In this document: piece after piece, positions 29,301-35,408 of the stretch | Layout: the number at the start of each line of letters is the position of its first letter | Position numbering within the stretch: position 1 is the first letter of the stretch | Source of the DNA: Sorghum bicolor | Taxonomy: Eukaryota > Streptophyta > Magnoliopsida > Poales > Poaceae | Assembly (NCBI RefSeq): GCF_000003195.3 | Contig: NC_012871.2 | Span: 49,220,345 to 49,284,344, forward strand | Reading direction: 5' to 3' | Length of the DNA stretch: 64,000 nucleotides | Notes under the pieces: model-generated | The model's input: the letters and a program-made list of their open reading frames with translations, nothing else | Database searches by the model: none | Told to the model about the DNA's origin: nothing | Translations under genes and position numbers: made by a program

Positions 29301-32253
29301 AGGTGTGGTTGATCGGTGGGGATGACAATTTTGTTGGACAACTCCTAGTGTTTTGGGGAATAAAAAAAATACAAAGGAAAAGGAAAAGGGAGATGTTCAG
29401 TAAGATGAATCGCGGATGAACAAGAATACGAGAAGAATACAGGAGACGAGATGGAGATCTGACCTCAGGGACGACGAAGCCAATGGCCATCTTGTCGTGA
29501 AGAGAACGTTTGAGGACACCGGAGTTGGTGAAGAGGAGTGCTTGTCGGAGGTCTTGAAGGTTGTGAATGGCGCCGCCGCTGGAAAAGTAAAAGTAGGGAT
29601 GGTGAAATGATGTGATGGAGAAGGAGTACCCGAGAAGGAACTATTTATAGGATAAAACGGGCAAGGGCAAATCTGACTTATCTCTTTGCCGCATCCGAGA
29701 AACCCGAGGGTGCTCAGGTAGATATGGTAACTGTTCGCACGGTAATCAAGGGATTGTACAGGTGATTTGACGGGGAACAGTCATTACCTGGAGATATTTT
29801 ACTGTGCGGGATCTTCTGGTCGGTCCATCGGCAGCATACTGTAACGGTCATATTGCTGATGGGCGGATAAAGTAAAGATAGCCATTTGTACAAACGTCCT
29901 GATTAGTCCATCGGTAGATCTTCGTAACGGTAATATTGCCGATGTGCGGATGAGAAGGAAGTGCCCGTTCAGGAAGTTGAGGATTTCGAGGAATCTGCAG
30001 GAGAATAGGATCGGAGTTGTTTGGACTGAGGTTGTCGGTTACCAGATTAGGAGCATTAATTGCGGGAAAAGGCATCATTACTGCAGAAAATTTCGGAGCA
30101 TTAATAGTTTCATACTCCGAAATTGGGGGGCATGTGTTGACACCGTTTTTGGGCACGTATCCAGGATGGCAGGATAAGATGACAGTATGTGGTTTACAGG
30201 ATGAGTTGCCGATGAGGATGGTTGCCGATAAAGGAGAGGTTGGACGTGACTAAGTTTACAGGTGATGATGTGTCTATGCCGATGACTATGATGAGGAGGT
30301 CTGCCGATGACCATGGCGAAAGAGTTTGCCGATGATACGGAGGGGGAGTCTGGAAGCTGCTGATCGGGTTGTGGAAGAGTTTTAATTTGTCACGAGGGAT
30401 AGCTGAGTTATTTCCTTATTTGTTTAAGTCGTTTTGTATACGGATTCCGTGTAATTTGGAATTCGAATTCTGGTCGTGTTTAGTTATAGCTCTTTGAGCA
30501 GGGTATAAATATGGACCCTAGGGCTTTGTAATGAGACATCTATCAATCAATTAAACACACGTTTTTACCCATATTCCAGCATCTACTTTTCGACGACTTC
30601 GTCATACTTTTTCCCTTTATTACGAGTTCTTAGGAATTCGTCGACTTAAGCTCGGCGTGTTCTCGAGTTCCGCGTGAGTACCTCTTAGCCGTGACATCCG
30701 GGCGCATCGCTGTTGTCAGGACTAAAGTATTCGAGTTATCACCTTTGCCGATAGTTAGGTCAAATCGGCTGGCACGCCTTAACGTTTGAATCGGGTATTA
30801 GCCCTTTGTGTTTGCAGATCAGCTTTGCATCAACAGTGGCACATCCTGGCAAAACTAAAATCTCCAGATGCTGGCACATCAGCCATCTTACTTGCACTGG
30901 GAGATGGAACAGTAGCAGCCGACAAATACACTTGCATGCTCTACCCTCTACTATCAAAAGCAGGATTTTTCTATAGTTGATGCACTATCTTTTTGCTGTG
31001 TTGTTTTATAGTGGCATCTAGAACTGGAATGAAAATCAAATTTATAATTTTTTTATGGAAAGTGAAAATACAGATTTGAAGATAAAAATCTATCTCATCT
31101 GGAATACAGAGCAAAGGAAATTACTTAGCAAAACTGTTAAAATCACATTTTATTTTCTTATCTTCAAAATGTTATTGAGTGGACCGTAAAATTTTGTAAA
31201 TATGACATGCACTCCATCTCCACTACATCTGTGATGTACAGAAAATTTAACAAAAACTATACTATTTTTAAATTTATATAATATATTCTCAAGATTGACA
31301 TGTTTGTCTGCTATTTCCAATTTAACTCAATTTTACAGGGTGATACCCTTGATTACCTTGGGATTCCTGGATTCCGAATTGCTGGCGGTCAAGGTGTTAT
31401 TGTAATTGCTATCTGCCAAGCCCTTTTGATGGTAATACTGTCTTTCTAATCCCCCCCCTCTCTGTACATGAGTGATTCATTTGTTGCTGATGTCTAAACA
31501 ATTTGAGAACATAAAGACCTTCTCCATGGAAATTCATGGACTTTGTAAGGTACTCCCTCCATTTCACTCTGTCCAAATATGGCAAACAATTTTCATCATC
31601 AGTATAGTTACTGCAATATTCCTACTCCATACTCCTAATTAAGTGCTTTGAAAGATGAGAAGTTGTTGTATCAATGTTATGAAATAGTGGTATGTATGGA
31701 TATTCATCGTGCAGTTATGTTTTTTGGAAGGAACTACTTCCTTGGTTAGGCAACCACCATATAGTAAAACAAAGGGAGTACCATGCATTTTCTTTTAAAA
31801 AAATGCTTGCAAACACTTTGGAAAAATAGACATTCACTTCACAAAGATACCTTCAACTTTTAAGAATATTCCATTGCCGCATGATTCCCTTGTTATTCCT
31901 TGTCTCAAATGATTAAGTATTGCACTTGATAAGATTATCATGACATGATTTGTCAGGTTGGACCTGAATATGCGAGGTACTGTGGGATCGAGGCACTAGA
32001 ACCATTGGGAATATATCTTCCCGGTGACATAAACTACCCAGGAGGAGCACTTTTTGATCCCTTGGGCCTGTCCAAGGATCCCGTGGCATTTGAAGATCTC
32101 AAGGTGAAAGAAATCAAGAACGGTCGCCTGGCGATGGTAGCATGGTTAGGATTTTACATCCAGGCGGCTGTGACTGGCAAGGGCCCTGTACAGAACCTGG
32201 TTGAACACTTGTCTGACCCACTCCATAATAATATCCTGTCCTCCTTCCACTAA
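11374..32253 (+). CDS. LHCB7: LHCB7, chlorophyll a/b-binding protein, chloroplastic
   Basis: Five exons: 11374-11648, 11733-11879, 12451-12583, 31339-31431 and 31957-32253, all with GT donors and AG acceptors and consistent phase, giving 314 aa. Residues 1 to about 32 are rich in L, P, S and R, like a chloroplast transit peptide. [20 protein letters not shown] follows, a segment I know from plant LHCB7. Helix 1 has [11 protein letters not shown] (from F142) and helix 3 has [14 protein letters not shown] (E268, N271, R273), the paired Glu/Arg and Asn ligands of the LHC fold; [12 protein letters not shown] precedes helix 1. LHCB7 is a rare LHC-family protein of thylakoid membranes, thought to act with photosystem antennae. 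Intron 3 (12584-31338) is 18,755 bp long because it holds a copia and a gypsy element. All coding parts and splice sites look intact, so the gene is probably functional, though splicing of such an intron may need factors for heterochromatic introns. Confidence 0.93.
12748..13049 (-). repeat. 3' LTR of the copia element
   Basis: 302 bp, TGTCAGTCGC at the left and TTATCCATCA at the right as read on the + strand. It has one copy of the 44-bp block that is doubled in the other LTR. Confidence 0.92.
13147..13626 (-). pseudogene. Copia RNase H domain
   Basis: Open 159-codon frame with [18 protein letters not shown], the usual copia RNase H start, then SCEAEYIAA and a block ending in [15 protein letters not shown]. 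It follows the RT frame with a stop codon in between (near 13654), so it is separated from the polyprotein. The enzyme would remove the RNA template during cDNA synthesis. Confidence 0.85.
13654..14385 (-). pseudogene. Copia reverse transcriptase lacking its catalytic core
   Basis: Starts near [18 protein letters not shown], then [30 protein letters not shown] and [17 protein letters not shown], all standard RVT_2 blocks. After [14 protein letters not shown] the frame jumps straight to [13 protein letters not shown]. In the family about 50 residues lie between these points, including the YVDD active site. The deletion, at about 14012-14020, keeps the frame, so the ORF looks healthy but cannot code for a working polymerase. 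The frame ends at a stop after YVSRFM. Confidence 0.85.
14461..15556 (-). pseudogene. Copia integrase core
   Basis: From about [17 protein letters not shown] the frame holds the rve domain: [15 protein letters not shown] (first Asp), [14 protein letters not shown] (second Asp) and [13 protein letters not shown] (Glu), then [19 protein letters not shown] Ser/Pro-rich linker (near 14640-14800) follows, as is usual between integrase and RT in copia elements. The open frame extends up to 15750, but its first part is out of phase with the family; the true frame before about 15550 is that of the gag-protease ORF, so one base has been lost at the junction. Confidence 0.85.
15537..16799 (-). pseudogene. 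Copia gag C-terminus, zinc knuckle, protease and pre-integrase
   Basis: 420-codon frame. The end of the Gag helix domain ([20 protein letters not shown]) is followed by a Lys/Gly-rich region and the CCHC knuckle [14 protein letters not shown] for RNA packaging. The protease motif [13 protein letters not shown] comes next, then the GAG-pre-integrase domain [18 protein letters not shown] with the Zn-binding [10 protein letters not shown]. It ends in a stop just past the frameshift near 15550. Confidence 0.87.
16676..17768 (-). pseudogene. Copia gag N-terminal part, frameshifted
   Basis: ATG at 17768 begins an Ala/Arg/Glu-rich coiled-coil-like segment, then a region with a 114-bp tandem duplication (17172-17399). 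A frame from about 17080 holds the Gag core: [37 protein letters not shown] and [21 protein letters not shown] small deletion after STLQQL and a frame change near 16800 shift reading into the frame that continues at 16799. The product would form the particle shell. Confidence 0.75.
17896..17908 (-). other. Copia primer binding site, tRNA-iMet
   Basis: On the minus strand TGGTATCAGAGCC, 2 bases after the 5' LTR. This is the classic plant copia primer site for initiator tRNA-Met. Confidence 0.9.
17911..18256 (-). repeat. 5' LTR of the copia element
   Basis: 346 bp. It matches the LTR at 12748-13049 except for about 12 substitutions and one extra 44-bp copy (units at 18094 and 18138). Confidence 0.92.
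18411..19111 (+). repeat. 5' LTR of Tat element
   Basis: TGTTGACACC to CATCAACA, 701 bp. Contains TATAAATA at 18780-18787 and GCCGAT motifs at 18500, 18554, 18579 and 18604 (spacings 54, 25, 25) plus an inverted pair near 19044 and 19056. Confidence 0.95.
18780..18787 (+). promoter_or_regulatory. TATA box of Tat LTR
   Basis: TATAAATA, the likely core promoter for the genomic RNA. The same site occurs in the 3' LTR at 30504-30511, from which transcription could run on into LHCB7 exon 4. Confidence 0.6.
19119..19137 (+). other. Primer binding site of Tat element
   Basis: TGGCACGCCTGGTGGGACC starts 7 bases after the 5' LTR. The position and the leading TGG fit a tRNA 3' CCA end. I do not assign the tRNA. 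Confidence 0.6.
19159..21485 (+). pseudogene. Tat gag, one frameshift
   Basis: The ATG at 19159 starts [19 protein letters not shown]. The first part (to about 20490) is a long Pro/Gln/Gly/Met-rich region with a [24 protein letters not shown] repeat near 20150-20230. One base is missing near 20489, where the frame changes to the one open at 20508-21485. This second part has the Retrotrans_gag fold: [40 protein letters not shown] and [33 protein letters not shown] at about 21220 resembles a degenerate zinc knuckle of Tat Gag. A stop at 21483-21485 separates it from the protease frame. Confidence 0.85.
21906..22820 (+). pseudogene. Tat Gag-Pol linker and aspartic protease
   Basis: 304-codon frame that in an intact copy should be joined to gag; stops at 21483 and near 21890 cut it off. 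After a basic segment ([19 protein letters not shown]) comes the retropepsin: [20 protein letters not shown], with DGG at the catalytic site as in Tat elements, and the closing motif [13 protein letters not shown]. It ends TAA at 22818-22820, and the pol ORF starts with ATG at 22820, so the two overlap by one base (TAATG). It cleaves the polyprotein in active relatives. Confidence 0.82.
22820..26053 (+). CDS. Tat pol: reverse transcriptase, two RNase H, integrase
   Basis: Uninterrupted 1,077-codon frame. RT spans about residues 95-330, with [28 protein letters not shown] and the catalytic YIDD at 241-244. The RT-linked RNase H follows ([15 protein letters not shown], then [17 protein letters not shown]). 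A second RNase H of the archaeal type starts near residue 519 ([41 protein letters not shown]). Integrase has the HHCC zinc finger near 718-770 ([18 protein letters not shown]), the core D-D-E in [17 protein letters not shown] and [10 protein letters not shown], and a C-terminal domain ending [13 protein letters not shown]. Pol copies RNA to DNA and inserts it. All catalytic motifs are kept although gag is broken, so the copy could move only with Gag supplied elsewhere. Confidence 0.92.
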   Translation: MDRFADDGKLGQGFTSADDLVEVDIGSGDKPRPTFISAKLDPDCKQRLTDLLKEYKDCFAWDYTEMSGLDRSIVEHRLPIKSGFRPHQQPARRCNPNILPDIKAEITKLIEAKFIRQCRYAEWISNVVPVYKKNGKLRVCIDFRNLNKATPMDGYPMPIADLLVDAAAGHRVISFMDGNAGYNQIFMAEEDIPKTAFRCPGHVGLFEWIVMTFGLKNAGATYQRAMNFIFHEFIGKLVEIYIDDVVVKSGDFSKHLADLQKVLECTRKHGLKMNPNKCAFGVSAGQFLGFMVHQRGIEISRRSIDAINKIVAPTNKTELQSLIGKVNFIRRFISNLSGKIRAFSPLLKLKADQEFIWGKEQQLALDEIKKYLANPPVLVPPQQEKPFILYLSTDGTVIGSALIQEFEGKERAIYYLSRRLIDAETRYSAIEKLCLCLYFSCIKLRHYLLSTECTVVCKDDVVRYMLSMPIMSGRIGKWILALSEFDLRYESAKAVKGQVMADFVTQHCGVVEALEIVPWTLFFDGSTCDRGAGIGIVLVSPKGRKYEFSLPIVATSTNNQAEYQALIKGLELLREICADAVEIFGDSMLVINQLVGSYECRSEVLITHFEKSMQLLKEFKDFRLEHIPRLHNEEANRLGQHASGYQPMINAISAIGADDWRKKIIDYLKDPSKKVERRVRFQATKYVLLEDELYYRTIDGILLRCLGDDEARSLMGEIHEGVCGAHQSAFKMKWMIRRNGYFWPTILEDCFKYFKGCQGCQKFGNIQRAPASAMNPIIKPWPFRGWAIDLIGQIYPPSSKGHKFILVATDYFTKWVEAIPLKKVTSANMIDFVKEHIIYRFGIPQTITTDQGTMFTSGEFDEFAIGMGIKVLNSSPYYAQANGQAEASNKGIIKLIKRKIEENPKRWHTLLNEALWSYRMACHGSTKVSPYQLVYGHDAVLPWEIKAGSRRLSFQDQLTADDYATLMTDELDDLAGHRLKALMNIEENKKRVARWYDKRVKTKEFADGDLVWKLILPVGTKSAKFRKWSPNWEGPYRISRSALGNAYILETLERVEFPRALNGKYLKKYYPSIWVDA
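26064..26149. repeat. Twin GCCGATA/TATCGGC hairpins between convergent genes
   Basis: Two perfect 7-bp inverted repeats with 7-base loops: 26064-26070 with 26078-26084, and 26129-26135 with 26143-26149, 65 bp apart. They sit in the 149-bp gap between the stop of pol (+ strand) and the stop of the antisense gene (- strand). They may act in 3' end formation or as binding sites. Confidence 0.8.
26203..29490 (-). pseudogene. Antisense six-exon gene: plant mobile domain plus coiled coil
   Basis: On the minus strand: exon 1 29490-29464 (MAIGFVVPE), exon 2 29344-27898, exon 3 27821-27621, exon 4 27535-27172, exon 5 27095-26974, exon 6 26901-26203. Introns are GT-AG except intron 3, which starts GC. 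Phases agree throughout, for roughly 950 codons. Exon 2 resembles the plant mobile domain (PMD): [62 protein letters not shown]. Exons 3-5 are Pro/Gln/Ser-rich with a basic patch ([18 protein letters not shown]). Exon 6 is a long Glu/Lys/Leu coiled coil. Exon 2 is 1,447 nt, one base out of phase, and the frame breaks near 28290, so this copy is probably dead or carries a sequencing error. PMD proteins occur both in transposons and as host genes (MAIN/MAIL1) involved in silencing. Function here is unknown; it is not a retroelement replication gene. Confidence 0.8.
29491..30134 (+). mobile_element. Tat 3' region and likely promoter of the antisense gene
   Basis: Noncoding. On the minus strand TATAAATAG at about 29640-29648 lies 150 bp upstream of the antisense ATG, a fitting TATA box. 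The polypurine tract AATTGGGGGGCATG abuts the 3' LTR at 30121-30134. Confidence 0.6.
30135..30835 (+). repeat. 3' LTR of Tat element
   Basis: 701 bp, five differences from the 5' LTR by eye. Position offset 11,724 throughout, with no indels. Confidence 0.95.
31553..31778. mobile_element. Stowaway-like MITE in LHCB7 intron 4
   Basis: CTCCCTCCATTTCACTCTG at the left and AACAAAGGGAG at the right, with TA on both sides (31551-31552 and 31779-31780), as in Tc1/mariner-type Stowaway elements. Confidence 0.65.
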
Positions 32254-32311
32254 AAGAAAAAATGTCAGTGGCACGAATCATAGCAACGGGTGTATGTGTA
32301 TATTACATTTA

Positions 32312-32620
32312 GGGTTTGTTTGGCACAGCTCAACTTCACTAGTAAAGCTGTTTTTTTTAGAAAATAGCTTCATGAGTGACTTTCTAGATGAAGTTGAGCT
32401 GTTTTGGAGAAAGTGTTTGGCAAAATAGCTTCACCAACTACTTCATGCATAGTTGAGAGAGAGAAATGAGAGAGAAGCTGCAATAAGCTACTTTTTTTCA
32501 GCTTCATCTAACTTATGTCTTTGTGAGAGGAGGGAAAAAACAGCTTCACCCATGAAGCTGTTTTGGAAATAAGTGTTTGGCAAAAAAACAGCTCACAACA
32601 GCTTCATACCAAACACGCCC
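32312..32620. mobile_element. Tourist-like MITE downstream of LHCB7
   Basis: 309 bp, starting GGGTTTGTTTGGCACAGCTC and ending CATACCAAACACGCCC, with TTA duplicated at 32309-32311 and 32621-32623. It lies 59 bp after the LHCB7 stop, so it is probably within the 3' UTR or at the polyadenylation region. Confidence 0.78.
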
Positions 32621-32876
32621 TTACAGTTTACACTAATGGGTTTGGAAAATTAGCTACTATAGTTATTTAGATAAAACATGTAACAGTGGTTGGTGTCTTG
32701 GTGATCTATGTACAGTTGGATTATTGCAGTTTGGTAGTTCGTCTTCAGACTTCAGAGTCCCTTACATACTGCAAATGGGTTTTCTGGATCCAATCCAATG
32801 ATTAAATGACAATACTCTCTCCGTTCCCTATTTTACGTCGTGATGTTGACCAACGATAAGTTTCCCCCTCCGGTTT

Positions 32877-33955
32877 GGCCTTGTCATTGGACCTAAAAAA
32901 CAAAAAAAAATTCAAGATTTTTCCAAATTAATCTTGCGGCACATGCATGGAGCATTAAATATAGATAAAAATAAAAACTAATTACACGGTTTGTCTGTAA
33001 ATCGCGAGATGAATTTTTTAAATCTAGTTACTCCATGATTGGACAAATGTTTATCAAATAAAAACGAAAGTTCGAAAATTTTTCATTTCACGAGCCTAAG
33101 TGTAACCGTGTAGATCCGAAGTATCGTCGTAAACGAGGCAACGTCGTCAATTGAACCATGATGGTGTTGTTCAAGATTAATTTGTTGGACCACAAATAGT
33201 ACTTATATTTCGGTTTGAATTCGTCATAAACGAGGCTACGTCGTCAAGTGAACAGTCTTGTTCAAGATTATCGGTTTGAATTTGCTTCCTAACAAGTACG
33301 GTAACGCATATGTTTAGCGACAGAAGTCAGATTTGTGAGAACATGGCCCCCACTAAAGCGAATTGAAGTTGGCCTTGTTATTGCAATTTTTTTATAAAAT
33401 GGCCGCTATAGTATTTCCATTTGTATTTGGCAAATATTGTTCAATCATGGAATAACTAGGTTTAAAAGATTTGTTTTGCAAATTACAGACAGACTGTACA
33501 ATTAGTTATTTTTTATCTATATTTAATGCTCTATGCATGTGTCATAACTCATAAGATTTGATGTGACGGCTTAAAATTTTTTTGTATTTTTTTGGGAAAT
33601 AAACAAGGCCTTGGAAGACACAGTCACGCAGCCATTTTCAGCTTTATTTTATACTAATCTTTTATGACAGCATATTTCAAAGAGTTTCTTATGTGATTAT
33701 GTGAAGATGAAAACTAGGCCCTCTTTAATTGTAAATTTTTTTACAAAATAGCTACTGTAGTACTTTTGTTTGTATTTGACAATTATTGTCCAATCATAGA
33801 TTAACTAGACTTAAAAGATTAGTCTCGTAAATTACAGACCAATTATACAATTAATTATTTTTTATCTACATTTAATGCTCCACGCATGTACTGCAAGATT
33901 TGATGTAATAGAAATCTTTAAAAATATTACAATTTTTTAAGAACTAAATAGCCCC
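32877..33955. mobile_element. Cluster of three GGCCTTGTTTAG-family MITEs
   Basis: Three related copies: about 32877-33095, 33372-33612 and 33718-33955. Shared blocks are CATGCATGGAGCATTAAATA or its inverse, AACTAATT-ACA, and CTAGTTACTCCATGATTGGA or its inverse. The second has both ends (GGCCTTGTTATTG and AAACAAGGCC). Between the first and second, 33126-33290 holds two imperfect direct copies of a roughly 95-bp unit with AACGAGGC-ACGTCGTCAA. Confidence 0.65.
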
Positions 33956-34156
33956 CTATTCGAAAAATATCTATTTGGCACAAAATAGTCCGCTCATTTG
34001 ACAAAGTGAGCCAAATGTGGTTGCAGACACATTTTCGCATTAAACGGGTCAGCACGTAGTTTGCGCGTGCGCGAGACATTTCCGTTCCGTTCCGCTCCTC
34101 GTCTCCTCGCCCGCCTCCGCCTCCACCTGCCTGTCCCTTTCTATTTGTTTTCCTGC

Positions 34157-34722
34157 NNNNNNNNNNNNNNNNNNNNNNNNNNNNNNNNNNNNNNNNNNNN
34201 NNNNNNNNNNNNNNNNNNNNNNNNNNNNNNNNNNNNNNNNNNNNNNNNNNNNNNNNNNNNNNNNNNNNNNNNNNNNNNNNNNNNNNNNNNNNNNNNNNNN
34301 NNNNNNNNNNNNNNNNNNNNNNNNNNNNNNNNNNNNNNNNNNNNNNNNNNNNNNNNNNNNNNNNNNNNNNNNNNNNNNNNNNNNNNNNNNNNNNNNNNNN
34401 NNNNNNNNNNNNNNNNNNNNNNNNNNNNNNNNNNNNNNNNNNNNNNNNNNNNNNNNNNNNNNNNNNNNNNNNNNNNNNNNNNNNNNNNNNNNNNNNNNNN
34501 NNNNNNNNNNNNNNNNNNNNNNNNNNNNNNNNNNNNNNNNNNNNNNNNNNNNNNNNNNNNNNNNNNNNNNNNNNNNNNNNNNNNNNNNNNNNNNNNNNNN
34601 NNNNNNNNNNNNNNNNNNNNNNNNNNNNNNNNNNNNNNNNNNNNNNNNNNNNNNNNNNNNNNNNNNNNNNNNNNNNNNNNNNNNNNNNNNNNNNNNNNNN
34701 NNNNNNNNNNNNNNNNNNNNNN
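34157..34722. other. Assembly gap
   Basis: 566 N. Nothing can be said about this stretch; open frames spanning it are artefacts. Confidence 1.
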
Positions 34723-35408
34723 CAGGGACCGCATTCACCCACTCACTAATTGTTATATGAATAGATTTGTCTTTAAAAATACTTTCATAAAAGTATATGT
34801 ATATCATTTTTTCCTAAATATTTTTATAAAAATAAGAGTTCAAAGTTGTATTTTGGAGACCATGTCGCTGTCTTAAAAACGATTTCTAAATACTATACAG
34901 AGGGAGTATGTTGTATGACATATTGGCTACCTAACGATCACAAAGGAACCTTGAATTTGATCTTGTATGTGGAAGAGGGTGCATCAATCTATATGGCGGC
35001 ATAGGTGTATGACCATGGAGACAAATCATTCACAGGACATGGATGAAAACTACAAAACTACATCACCAGTGTACAATTTGTTGATGCAGCATGATGTAAT
35101 CTGCTGTGCTAACTGCTAACTCGGCCTTTATTACACTCAAGCATATGAGATAATTGTTCTAAATCAGGAATCAGTATTTTGTCACCACTGGCTGTGCTAA
35201 GAATATCTTAGCATATGATGCCCTGAGGAACCAGGGCTTTGGACATCTGTGCTAGTATCCTCTTTTTTTTTTTCTGGTGCCAAACCCATCATTCTGCAAA
35301 TTTCTCAATGTTTACAATTTATATTAAGGTAAGTGTAATGAACACCACATTTATCGTGTCTTGTTTGGTCTGTTAAATTATTTAGGTGGGATTTGTTAAA
35401 TATCTGAG
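34723..35408. other. 5' flank of the WD40 gene
   Basis: No gene. ACAGAGGGAGTA near 34898-34909 is the right end of a Stowaway-like MITE whose left part is in the gap. The sequence just upstream of 35409 should hold the promoter and 5' UTR, but I see no clear TATA box. Confidence 0.45.

Larger units (their letters stand above)
18411..30835 (+). mobile_element. Ty3/gypsy retrotransposon of Tat type, with antisense gene
   Basis: 12,425 bp, flanked by GTGGC (18406-18410 and 30836-30840). Two 701-bp LTRs differ at 5 sites by eye, all transitions, 4 of them at CpG sites, so it inserted recently (a few hundred thousand years if 1.3e-8 per site per year applies). Order: LTR, primer site, gag, protease, RT, RNase H, second RNase H, integrase, then about 4 kb with a spliced gene on the opposite strand, purine tract, LTR. 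The double RNase H marks the Tat lineage, in which extra ORFs on either strand are known (for example in Grande). Unusual feature: about 100 copies of GCCGAT/ATCGGC throughout. Confidence 0.93.

Noticed and set aside
18411..30835. GCCGAT as the stress-response DRE element
   Set aside because: The DRE/CRT core is GCCGAC; the repeated motif here ends in T, and its spread through coding and noncoding parts does not look like a promoter element.
11374..32253. LHCB7 as a pseudogene because of its 18.8-kb intron
   Set aside because: All five exons, splice sites, phases and ligand residues are intact, and each insertion leaves the intron borders untouched.
33927..34876. Long open frames spanning the first N run
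   Set aside because: They are open only because N codons are not stops.
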